Assembly: GCA_945871065.1 (NCBI GenBank)
Contig: CAMBUL010000015.1
Coordinates: 1-44,194, forward strand
Direction of reading: 5' to 3'
Origin: Chthoniobacter flavus
GTDB taxonomy: Bacteria; Verrucomicrobiota; Verrucomicrobiia; Chthoniobacterales; JACTMZ01
Length of the DNA: 44,194 nt
The notes beneath the pieces are model-generated. The model saw nothing but the letters and a program-made list of their open reading frames with translations, did no database searches and was not told the origin of the DNA. Every line of letters begins with the position of its first letter. Positions within the stretch are counted from its first letter, which is position 1. This document shows positions 5,940 to 14,166 of the stretch, piece after piece. The position numbers were made by a program, and so were the translations under genes.

Positions 5940-6290
5940 ATGAACACTTTCCAGATCACCATGGAGCAAGTCGGCATGTTCGTTGATGCTGCGGGGGTTG
6001 CGGTCATCGTCCTGGGCATCATCGGCGCGACCGGCCGCGCCTTGCTCAGTGCTCCGCCGCCGGGACTGGACCGCTACATGGCCTACCGCCAGAACTTGGG
6101 GCGGGCCATTTTGCTCGGCCTCGAATTGCTGGTGGCCGGAGACATCATCAAGACCGTGGCGGTATCCCCCACCTTGCAAAATATGGCGGTGCTCGGCGCC
6201 ATCGTCATCATCCGCACCTTTCTCAGCTTTTCGCTCGAGCTGGAAATCAACGGGCGCTGGCCCTGGCAGCAAAAACCGTCCTCAAAATGA
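5940..6290 (+). CDS. DUF1622 family membrane protein
   Basis: This 116-residue protein from ATG 5940 (MNTFQITMEQVGMFVDAAG) has three hydrophobic segments at roughly residues 10-30, 50-75 and 80-100. It carries the conserved family pattern RxxLGRAILLGLELLVAGDIIKTV followed by a final IIRTFLSFSLELEINGRWPW. The molecular role of DUF1622 is not established. Its stop overlaps the start of the rhomboid-like gene as ATGA (6287-6290), so the two are co-translated. An upstream in-frame start at 5895 would add residues encoded opposite the CYTH promoter region and is less likely. Confidence 0.8.
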   Translation: MNTFQITMEQVGMFVDAAGVAVIVLGIIGATGRALLSAPPPGLDRYMAYRQNLGRAILLGLELLVAGDIIKTVAVSPTLQNMAVLGAIVIIRTFLSFSLELEINGRWPWQQKPSSK

Positions 6291-7063
6291 CGGGGCCGGG
6301 CGTGGAAAAATTCTGGCGATTTCTCGAGGTCCGCGTTTCGTGGTTGGGCACGCCGGGGATCCTCAAGGCGGTGGTCTTGTTCAATGCGCTGACCTTCATG
6401 CTGGTGCAGGTGGAGCCGTCGTATGCCGGCATGCTGATGCTCGATCCGGCCAAGATCATGCAGGGCGAAGTGTGGAGGTTGGTCACTTACATTTTCATCC
6501 CGCATACCGACAGCTGGTTCTGGCTCTTCTTCCTTCTCATGTTCATGTGGTTTCTGGCCTCGGCGCTGGAGGAGAGTTGGGGCGCGCTCAAACTCAATGT
6601 TTTTTACCTCGCGGGGATGATCGGCTGCACCGTGGCGGCCTTTTTCTTCGGCGGCGCTTCGTCGAACACCTTCCTCAATCTTTCCCTCTTCTTCGCCTTC
6701 GCCACCATCTCGCCGAACTACGAAATCTTCCTCTTTTTCATCCTGCGCGTGCGGGTCAAATACATCGCCTGGGTGCTGGCCGGGCTTTTTGCCCTGCAAT
6801 TTGTCGTTTTGCCAGCCCCGGCCAAGATGGCCATGGCGGCATCGCTGGCCAACTACCTGGTCTTTTTCCTCCCCGGCTTGATCAAAGGCTGGCGTACCCG
6901 GCGCACGGATGGTCTGCGTCTGGCCAAGTTCCGCAGCACGGAGGAGGTCACCATGCACCGGTGCGGTACTTGCGGGCGGACCGAAGCATCCCATCCGGAA
7001 CTCGACTTCAGGGTTTCCGCGGACGGCGAGGAATACTGCACGGAGCATTTGCCCGCGAAGTAG
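6287..7063 (+). CDS. Rhomboid-like membrane protein with Zn-ribbon-like tail
   Basis: This 258-residue polytopic membrane protein has about six hydrophobic segments and the rhomboid landmark GEVWRLVTYIFIPH after the first helix. In true rhomboid proteases a GxSG serine and a later histidine form the catalytic dyad. Here the corresponding region reads GGASSNTFLNLSLFF and I see no matching histidine, so it may be an inactive relative. The cytosolic C-terminus carries CGTCGRTEASHPELDFRV and a later C..H pair, like a small zinc ribbon. It is translationally coupled to the DUF1622 gene. Confidence 0.7.
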   Translation: MTGPGVEKFWRFLEVRVSWLGTPGILKAVVLFNALTFMLVQVEPSYAGMLMLDPAKIMQGEVWRLVTYIFIPHTDSWFWLFFLLMFMWFLASALEESWGALKLNVFYLAGMIGCTVAAFFFGGASSNTFLNLSLFFAFATISPNYEIFLFFILRVRVKYIAWVLAGLFALQFVVLPAPAKMAMAASLANYLVFFLPGLIKGWRTRRTDGLRLAKFRSTEEVTMHRCGTCGRTEASHPELDFRVSADGEEYCTEHLPAK

Positions 7064-7076
7064 CGGCCCGCGTCCG

Positions 7077-9035
7077 CTAAATTTGCCGTGCGGTGCGGGT
7101 GTGTTGGTACATCTCGTCGATCAAACGGGAGTATTTTTCGGTAATGACGTGGCGCTTCGGTTTGAAGGTAGCGGTCAGTTCGTCTCCGACTTCAAAGGCC
7201 TGGGGGACGAAGCGCCAGGCAAGGACGAATTCGAAAGGCTTGAATCCCTGCTCGCGGCTGACCAGACGGCGGATTTCGGCGTTGATCACCTCGGTGATGC
7301 GCGGGTTGCTTTCGGCCGAGGGAAGGTCGGCAACCGGGAAGCCCTGGGCCTGAAGTGCCTCGACCGACGGAACAATGAGCGCACCGAGATTCTTTTCGTC
7401 TTGGCCAACGACCATGCATTGCTCGATGAAGCGCGACTCGAGCAGTTGGGCCTCGATGGGGACCGGTTCGACGTTCTCGCCGCTGAGGAGAACGATGGTT
7501 TCCTTCGAGCGGCCGAGGATTTTCAGACAGTCATTGAAGGTGACCATGCCGATGTCCCCCGTGTTCATCCAGCCGTCCCGGAGGACCTTGGCAGTGGCCG
7601 TGGGATTCTTGTAGTAGCCCTTCATGACCTGAGGGCCTTTGGCTTGGATCTCGCCTTTGCAACCCCGGCCGCCCCGACCGCCGAGGCCCGAAGGATAGAT
7701 CACCTTGCCGTCCGCAGGATCCACGATGCGGATTTCAGTGCGCGGCCAAAACGGACCGACCGTGCCGATGACCAGCTTGCGCCAGGTGCGCACCGCGAGC
7801 ACGGGCGAGGTCTCGGTCATGCCGTAGCCCTCCAGCACGGGGATGCCGATGTAATTGAAAAATTCGTCGATGTGCGGCGGCAGGGCGCCTCCGCCGGAAA
7901 CCGTGCCGCGGAATTTTCCCCCAACCACCCCGCGCAGCTTTTTCAGCACGAGGGCATCAAGGATTTTGTGGGGTAGCGCGTAAAGAAGCAGTTGGCCGAT
8001 GCTCAGGACGGCCAGGCGGAGAGACTGCGGCAGCGAGCGACCGTGCAAGTCGAGGCGACGCCCGGTGAGAAAAAACCAGGCCGACTGGTATTCGCGCGAG
8101 CAATGATAGGCCAAACGGAAGAGGAGACGTCGCAAGGGCGGAGCCTGGGATACATTCTGCAGGATCCGGCTGTAGAGGCCCTCCCAGAGTCGGGGGGCGG
8201 AGGCCATCCAGGTCGGACGGACTTTGCGCAGATCCTCCCCGACGGCACGCAGGCTGGTGTAGTAGGTGCAACTGCCATGGCTGACCGTGACCATTTCAAA
8301 GACGCGCTCGTAACTGTGCCAGACGGGTAGGATGGAGAGGATGCGGTCGCCCGGGGTCAGGTCAAACGGGAGAAGGCGCGCTTGGGAAAGCATGTTGTCG
8401 TGACTAAGCATCACCCCCTTCGGTTCGCCGGTCGTTCCGGAGGTGTAGATGATGGTGAAAAGGTCTTCGCCCTTGATACCAGCCAGACGCTCCTCGATGA
8501 CCCGATCACCGGTCGCGCGCAGGTGGCGTCCGCGCTCGAGCAAATCAGTCAACTTATGCACTGCGCTGCCCTCGGGCGGCTCACCCTCGAGGAGAACAAT
8601 ATGCTTCACTTTTGGCAGGGCGCCGCGGACCGCGAGCACCCGCTGCAGCACGGTCTTGTTCTCGGCAATCAGGAGCACCGCGTCGCTGTGGGCCACGATG
8701 AAGGAAATCTCCTGTTCGGTGGTGTCCGCCGCACGCGGCACGTCGGCCGCGCCGCAAAGCAGAACCGCCGCGTCGCAGAGCATCCATTCCGGACGGTTGT
8801 CGGAGACAATGGCCACATGTTGGCGGGCCTGCAGTCCGAGCCAGATAAAGGCCGTACCCAACGCGCACGCCGTGTCATAAAGCTCACGGTAGCTGCGGGT
8901 TGAAAAATCGGCGGACTTTCCCCGGTGAGCTTGCGCCGGGAAGTCCCCATAAACCGCGGCAGCCAAGCGGTAGAGGTCGGCAATATTCGCTGCGCGGTCG
9001 TAAATACGCAAATCGCGGGGCGCCGGGGAACTCAT
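7077..9035 (-). CDS. Long-chain acyl-CoA synthetase (AMP-binding)
   Basis: This 652-residue ANL-superfamily enzyme has the ATP-binding P-loop YTSGTTGEPKGVMLSH (about 195-210), the acyl-adenylate motif GYGMTETSPV (about 405-415), the hinge motif WMNTGDIG and the LGRSKE segment near the start of the C-terminal domain. Such enzymes activate fatty acids to acyl-AMP and then to acyl-CoA for lipid synthesis or beta-oxidation. The length and long insertion place it in the FACL/FadD15-like long-chain group rather than the 560-residue E. coli FadD type. It converges with the rhomboid-like gene, with a 13-base gap. Confidence 0.9.
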   Translation of the reverse strand: MSSPAPRDLRIYDRAANIADLYRLAAAVYGDFPAQAHRGKSADFSTRSYRELYDTACALGTAFIWLGLQARQHVAIVSDNRPEWMLCDAAVLLCGAADVPRAADTTEQEISFIVAHSDAVLLIAENKTVLQRVLAVRGALPKVKHIVLLEGEPPEGSAVHKLTDLLERGRHLRATGDRVIEERLAGIKGEDLFTIIYTSGTTGEPKGVMLSHDNMLSQARLLPFDLTPGDRILSILPVWHSYERVFEMVTVSHGSCTYYTSLRAVGEDLRKVRPTWMASAPRLWEGLYSRILQNVSQAPPLRRLLFRLAYHCSREYQSAWFFLTGRRLDLHGRSLPQSLRLAVLSIGQLLLYALPHKILDALVLKKLRGVVGGKFRGTVSGGGALPPHIDEFFNYIGIPVLEGYGMTETSPVLAVRTWRKLVIGTVGPFWPRTEIRIVDPADGKVIYPSGLGGRGGRGCKGEIQAKGPQVMKGYYKNPTATAKVLRDGWMNTGDIGMVTFNDCLKILGRSKETIVLLSGENVEPVPIEAQLLESRFIEQCMVVGQDEKNLGALIVPSVEALQAQGFPVADLPSAESNPRITEVINAEIRRLVSREQGFKPFEFVLAWRFVPQAFEVGDELTATFKPKRHVITEKYSRLIDEMYQHTRTARQI

Positions 9036-9150
9036 CAGCCTGACAGATTTAACGGTCAGAGGGTGCTACGGCACGTCAAAAAGTCCGCGTTGCGGGGAGG
9101 TTGCACTGAGCCCTCGGGCCAACTTAAATCCTGCTGATCACATCCGCACC

Positions 9151-11697
9151 GTGCGTATCGACTGCCCCCACTGCCACCAAGAACTCGAAGCGGACGCCGC
9201 GTGGGCGGAACTCGAGATGGCGTGCCCGTTGTGCGGGGGTGATTTTGTCGTGCCACCGCTTCCAACCGAGGGCGCAGCACCGGCTTCCGATCCAATCGCG
9301 CCGCATCTTCCCCCGCCACCACCCAAAGCAAAGACCAACGTCAAGCTGAAGGCATGGAACCGTCGGCGACGGATTCGCCGGTTTTTCTTTGCCCTGGCCC
9401 TCCTCGGACTGGTTGGCGGCGCGGCATGGGGATTCCACCAATGGCGAGGCGAGCGCGCTGCGGTCGAAGCAATCCGCGATCTGGCGAATGGCTCACTCCA
9501 ATGGTTGAGCAATTTGATCAAACCGCCTTCTTCCCCGGCGGCGCCCGCCCCGTCACCGACCCCGGAGCCAAAACCCGAGCCGACATCCGAGCCGGTGTCC
9601 CCGCCACCGGACCCCGTGGCCTGGCTGATCGAAAATCCGCACCGTCAACCGGCAAACCTTACTTTGCGCGAAGACGCCGTCTTTCCGGTCATTTACGAAG
9701 GACGCGCGGCCGGCAGCGTCAAGGTCGACCGGGGAAGGCAAGTGGCACTTGCCGGACTCGAGGCCGGGACCGTGCTGGTCCGCTACCGGGAGGGCACGCT
9801 GAGACTTCCCCACGAGGCAACAAATCTGCGTGAAGTCGCGGCCGAGGAAATGACCAGGCCGGCGCCCACCCCGCCACCGGTCAGTGCGGAGGCGCCCAGC
9901 GCAACACCCGTGGCAGTCATGGCCAAGTTGCGCGGCGACCAACTCGGTGCGTCCCTCCATCGCGACCGGACGGGAAAAATTCTCGGCGCCACGTTCCGCG
10001 TCTGGGCACCCCATGCCAAGACGGTCGCGGTCATCGGGGAATTCAACCATTGGCGGCCGACTGCGGATGAAATGACCTTGGATCAGGCGACCGGCGTGTG
10101 GAGTTCCGGATTAACCAGGGCAAAACCGGGCGGCGAATACATGTTTCTGATCAACGGCGAGCTCGAGCGGCGCGACCCGCGCGGACGCGAGTTGTCCGAT
10201 TCCGGCAAGTCGGTGATTCATGATCCGGCCGCCTTCGACTGGGAAGACACCGTGCCGCCGACCTGCCAGCCGGGCGACTTGGTAATTTACCAGTTGCACG
10301 CGGGCACCTTCCACGACCCCTCGCCCGAGGATGGCAAAATGGCCACCTTGCGCGATGCCGCCGGCCGTTTGGACCACCTCCAGGAACTCGGGGTGAATTG
10401 CGTCCTCCTCATGCCGGTGAACGAATTCCACGGCAACCACAGCTGGGGTTACAATCCCACCGATCTTTACAGTATCGAACGGGCCTACGGAGGACCCGAT
10501 GCCTTGCGCGAATTCATCAGGGAGGCGCACCGCCGCGGGATCGCCGTGCACATCGACGTGGTGCACAACCACTACGGGCCGGACGGGCTTGATCTGAAAC
10601 AATTCGACGGCCACAGCGGCGGCGACAACGGGCATGGGATTTATTTTTACGAGGACAAAGAGCGCGGCACGACAGCATGGGGACCGCGTCCCGACTTCGG
10701 CCGCAAGGAAGTGCGGGCCTTCATTGCCGACAGCATCCGCATGCTTTTCGACGAATACCGGGTCGATGGCCTGCGGTGGGATTCGGTGGCCAATATTGTG
10801 CGCTACAACTCGGGCGCCGCGGAAAATCCGGACGGCGAAAAGCTGATCGACGAGATGGCCAAGATGCTCCGCACCGAATACCCGGGCAAGATCAGCATTG
10901 CCGAGGATGCAGTCGGCGACGACCGCTTCGACGGGTCCTGGCAATACGACTTCCACCACGCGGGGAACAACGGAGAGTCGGGCGTGGTGCCCCAGTTGCT
11001 GCGGCCACCGGGTGAGACCGACGTCGCCGATATCGCCTCACGACTGCAGTCGGATCTCGGGCTGAGCCGCGTGGTCTACACGGAAAACCACGATGAAACC
11101 GGACGCCTCAATCAAAAAAGACGTCTGATCACCAATGCCGACCAAGATGCCCCGCTGGGTCTAGTCGCGCGGCGAAAAAGTGCCTTGGCCGCCGTTCTCA
11201 CCCTCACCGCACCGGGTGTGCCCCTCATTTTCATGGGACAGGAACTGCTCGAGAAGGCGGAATTCCACGACTCGAATCCGCTGGATTGGGACCGCGGGGA
11301 TGTCGCGGCGAGATCGTCCAAGCTCTTCCGGGACCTCATTCATTTGAGGCGCAACCTGAACGGGCAAAGCGGCGCCTTGCAGGACATCCGCATCCGCATC
11401 CTCGAGGAAGACACGGCAAAACAACTGCTGGTCTACCGCCGTTACCTCCCGGGGCGACCGGAGGAAGATCTCGTTGTGGTGGTCAATTGCTCGCCAAACC
11501 CTGTGAAGGACATGCCCCTCGTCTTTCCGCGCGACGCGGATTGGGAACTGCTGGTCAACACTGACGATCCGCAATACGGGGAGGGTTTCACCAATCTAGC
11601 GGCCGACCCGAGAGGCGCCACCGGCAAGACAAGGCCGGTCAGCCTGGCGCCTTACAGCGCGCAGATCTTCGGGGTGACCGGAAAACGGAAGCCTTGA
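9151..11697 (+). CDS. Membrane-anchored GH13 alpha-glucan enzyme with Zn-ribbon N-terminus
   Basis: This 848-residue protein starts at GTG 9151. Domain order: a four-cysteine zinc-ribbon-like segment (C5, C8, C25, C28); a basic RRRRIRR stretch; one membrane helix at 78-95; a proline-rich linker; a CBM48-like beta domain (about 265-345, FRVWAPHAKTVAVIGEFNHW); then a GH13 catalytic barrel. All four GH13 regions are visible: IDVVHNHYGP, DGLRWDS with nucleophile D544, IAEDA with acid E585, and TENHDE with D648. The CBM48 plus barrel layout is that of branching enzymes and maltooligosyltrehalose trehalohydrolases. The exact reaction cannot be fixed from sequence reading. The anchor and linker suggest action in the periplasm. 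Confidence 0.85.
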   Translation: MRIDCPHCHQELEADAAWAELEMACPLCGGDFVVPPLPTEGAAPASDPIAPHLPPPPPKAKTNVKLKAWNRRRRIRRFFFALALLGLVGGAAWGFHQWRGERAAVEAIRDLANGSLQWLSNLIKPPSSPAAPAPSPTPEPKPEPTSEPVSPPPDPVAWLIENPHRQPANLTLREDAVFPVIYEGRAAGSVKVDRGRQVALAGLEAGTVLVRYREGTLRLPHEATNLREVAAEEMTRPAPTPPPVSAEAPSATPVAVMAKLRGDQLGASLHRDRTGKILGATFRVWAPHAKTVAVIGEFNHWRPTADEMTLDQATGVWSSGLTRAKPGGEYMFLINGELERRDPRGRELSDSGKSVIHDPAAFDWEDTVPPTCQPGDLVIYQLHAGTFHDPSPEDGKMATLRDAAGRLDHLQELGVNCVLLMPVNEFHGNHSWGYNPTDLYSIERAYGGPDALREFIREAHRRGIAVHIDVVHNHYGPDGLDLKQFDGHSGGDNGHGIYFYEDKERGTTAWGPRPDFGRKEVRAFIADSIRMLFDEYRVDGLRWDSVANIVRYNSGAAENPDGEKLIDEMAKMLRTEYPGKISIAEDAVGDDRFDGSWQYDFHHAGNNGESGVVPQLLRPPGETDVADIASRLQSDLGLSRVVYTENHDETGRLNQKRRLITNADQDAPLGLVARRKSALAAVLTLTAPGVPLIFMGQELLEKAEFHDSNPLDWDRGDVAARSSKLFRDLIHLRRNLNGQSGALQDIRIRILEEDTAKQLLVYRRYLPGRPEEDLVVVVNCSPNPVKDMPLVFPRDADWELLVNTDDPQYGEGFTNLAADPRGATGKTRPVSLAPYSAQIFGVTGKRKP

Positions 11698-11715
11698 AAC
11701 GGCCGGCGGCGACTT

Positions 11716-12204
11716 TTACTTCTTCGACTTTTTTTTCGGGACGGCCGGCTTGATCAGCACCTCGACCATGACCATCGCACCGGTCTCCCCGGCAGCATTG
11801 AGGTCGTAAACCCCGCGCTCCACCGATTCACGGAAAAGGACCTCAGCACTGGACGGGACATTGGCCACCACCCGCACCGTCCCGCCATCATTCCACGAGG
11901 AGGCCGTCCCCCCGAGACCCGCCGCCAAACGCACCACGCGCTGCAGTTCTTCCTCCAGTTTGTCCATCGGCAACACCACGACCATCGCCCCGTCGCCCAG
12001 GGTCGGAACAGGCAGGATGACGTCGGCCGTCTTCTCCAGCGACTGACGGAGTGCTTCGCTGAATTGGGCTTCCGCCGCTTGCCGCTCCCCACGCTCCTTC
12101 CACATGCCACGGGCCCCGGAGATAACCAGCCCGAGCGGCAGGAGGAGGGCGCCGGAAACCACGGCCGCGATGATGATGATTTTCCGGATCCGGGCTTTGT
12201 CCAT
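11716..12204 (-). CDS. Unknown single-pass membrane protein
   Basis: This 162-residue protein from ATG 12204 has a short basic start (MDKARIRK), one membrane helix at about 9-32, a charged helical stretch (EERG/QAAEAQFSEALRQSLEKTAD) and an alpha/beta region, ending in a lysine-rich tail (PKKKSKK). I recognise no family. A longer frame opens at 12276, but the ATG before the basic/hydrophobic N-terminus is the natural start. It lies between the convergent GH13 gene and the divergent lepA. Confidence 0.7.
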   Translation of the reverse strand: MDKARIRKIIIIAAVVSGALLLPLGLVISGARGMWKERGERQAAEAQFSEALRQSLEKTADVILPVPTLGDGAMVVVLPMDKLEEELQRVVRLAAGLGGTASSWNDGGTVRVVANVPSSAEVLFRESVERGVYDLNAAGETGAMVMVEVLIKPAVPKKKSKK

Positions 12205-12290
12205 GGTGCCATGATGAACCAATCTGCCACGGCGGGCAAACCCCGTAAGACCACGCGGCATTTGACCCCGGAGCACGGGTCAAGGATACT

Positions 12291-14096
12291 GTGCGGTTCC
12301 ACGCCATGCGGAACATACGCAATTTTTGCATCATCGCCCACATCGACCACGGCAAGACAACTTTGTCCGACCGCCTGCTCGAAACCACGCGCACCATTTC
12401 CGAACGGGAAAGGCAGGACCAACTGCTCGACTCCATGGATCTGGAGCGCGAGCGCGGCATCACGATCAAAATGCATCCCGTGGCGATGCGCTACCAAGCG
12501 AAAGACGGAATAGAGTACAAACTCAACCTGCTCGACACGCCGGGGCACGTGGATTTCGCCTACGAGGTCTCCCGCTCTCTCGCCGCCTGCGAAGGAGCGC
12601 TGGTCATCGTCGATGCAGCCCAAGGGGTGGAGGCGCAGACCGTGGCAACCGTGCACCTGGCCAACAAACAAGGGCTCACCATTGTCCCGGTAATCAACAA
12701 GATCGACCTGCCGAACGCGGACATCCCCACGGTCAAAAAACAACTCGAAGACATCCTCGCCATCCCGGCGAGCGAAGCCATCCTGGCCAGCGCGAAAGCG
12801 GGCATCGGGATCGAGGATATCCTTGAGGCCGTCGTCCACCGTATTCCGCCCCCGGCCAAGTGGCCGGATGACAAAGTGCGCGGGCTGGTCTTTGATTCGA
12901 CCTTCGATTCCTACCGCGGGGTCGTCACTTACGTCCGCATGATGAGCGGCTCGCTCAAAGCGGGCGACGGCGTCAAAATGTTGAGCAACAACCGGCCTTA
13001 CGAGGTCAAAGAGGTCGGCGTCTTCACCCCGAAGATGGAGGCGAGGGAAAGCCTCTCCCCGGGCGATACGGGCTACGTGATCGCCAACATCAAGACATCA
13101 AGCGAAATCAAGATCGGGGACACGCTCACCGGCACCCGCTTCCCCGCGACCGAAGCGCTCCCCGGATTCCAGGAAATCCAGCCGATGGTTTTCAGCGGCG
13201 TCTATCCGATCAACACCGCGGATTTCGAACATCTCAAGTCCGCCATGGCGAAACTGCAGATCAACGACTCGTCATTCGTCTTTCAGGCCGAAAGCAGCGT
13301 CGCCCTCGGCTTTGGCTTCCGCTGCGGGTTCCTCGGGCTGCTCCACATGGAAATCATTCTGGAGCGGCTGCGCCGGGAATATGACATGGATATCATCGCG
13401 ACGTATCCTTCGGTCATTTACGAGGTGGTGAAAACCAACGGGGACATCCTCCACGTGGACAACCCGGAGTATCTTCCCGACTTCAGCGTCATCGAGGAAA
13501 TCCGCGAGCCGATCGTCAAATGCTTCATCATGGTGCCGAACGAATACATCTCGCCGCTCATGCAGCTCATCATGGAGAAGCGGGGACAACTCGAGCACAC
13601 CGAGTCGCTCGACACGCGCCGCGTCATGCTCACCTGCGTGCTGCCGCTTAACGAAATACTGGTGGATTTCAACGACAAGATCAAGAGCATCACCCGCGGC
13701 TACGGCTCGATGGATTACGAGCACGCCGGCACGCGGGCCGACAAACTGGTCAAGCTCGATCTCCTGGTCAACGGGGAACCGGTGGATGCTTTCTCCTCCA
13801 TTGTCCACCGCGACAAGGCCGAAGCGCGCGGGCGCCAACTCGCGGCCAAGCTCAAGGAAGTCATCCCGACCCAGCTTTACCAGGTCGCCATCCAGGCCGC
13901 CATCGGCGGCAAGATTGTCGCCCGCGAGAGCGTCAGCGCCATGCGCAAGAACGTCACGGCCAAATGCTACGGCGGCGACATCACCCGCAAGCGCAAGCTT
14001 CTCGAGAAGCAGAAGGAAGGCAAAAAACGGATGAAAAGCATCGGACGGGTCAATATCCCCCAGGAGGCTTTCATCGAAGTGTTGAAGTCTGGCTGA
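12291..14096 (+). CDS. lepA: Elongation factor 4 (LepA), ribosomal back-translocase
   Basis: This 601-residue translational GTPase has G1 AHIDHGKTT, G3 DTPGHVDF, G4 NKIDLP and the LepA-specific C-terminal domain ending GRVNIPQEAFIEVLK. It acts on ribosomes at the membrane or cytosol and promotes back-translocation or initiation-complex remodelling. Two starts are possible: GTG 12291, with AAGGA at 12282-12286, or ATG 12306 (MRNIRNFCIIAHID), which fits the usual family N-terminus. I keep the GTG because only it has a ribosome site at a sensible distance. Confidence 0.95.
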   Translation: MRFHAMRNIRNFCIIAHIDHGKTTLSDRLLETTRTISERERQDQLLDSMDLERERGITIKMHPVAMRYQAKDGIEYKLNLLDTPGHVDFAYEVSRSLAACEGALVIVDAAQGVEAQTVATVHLANKQGLTIVPVINKIDLPNADIPTVKKQLEDILAIPASEAILASAKAGIGIEDILEAVVHRIPPPAKWPDDKVRGLVFDSTFDSYRGVVTYVRMMSGSLKAGDGVKMLSNNRPYEVKEVGVFTPKMEARESLSPGDTGYVIANIKTSSEIKIGDTLTGTRFPATEALPGFQEIQPMVFSGVYPINTADFEHLKSAMAKLQINDSSFVFQAESSVALGFGFRCGFLGLLHMEIILERLRREYDMDIIATYPSVIYEVVKTNGDILHVDNPEYLPDFSVIEEIREPIVKCFIMVPNEYISPLMQLIMEKRGQLEHTESLDTRRVMLTCVLPLNEILVDFNDKIKSITRGYGSMDYEHAGTRADKLVKLDLLVNGEPVDAFSSIVHRDKAEARGRQLAAKLKEVIPTQLYQVAIQAAIGGKIVARESVSAMRKNVTAKCYGGDITRKRKLLEKQKEGKKRMKSIGRVNIPQEAFIEVLKSG

Positions 14097-14120
14097 TCAG
14101 ACCCCGAGGCGCGAGGGGAA

Positions 14121-14140
14121 AGCGGCAACCGACCGCCGCT
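14121..14140. terminator. Weak hairpin between convergent lepA and acn
   Basis: AGCGGC and GCCGCT form a 6-bp stem with an 8-base loop in the 70-base gap between the lepA stop and the acn stop. There is no T-run on either side, so a terminator role is only suggested by position. Confidence 0.3.
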
Positions 14141-14166
14141 CCGGCCCGGCGTAAACGGTGGCCTCC

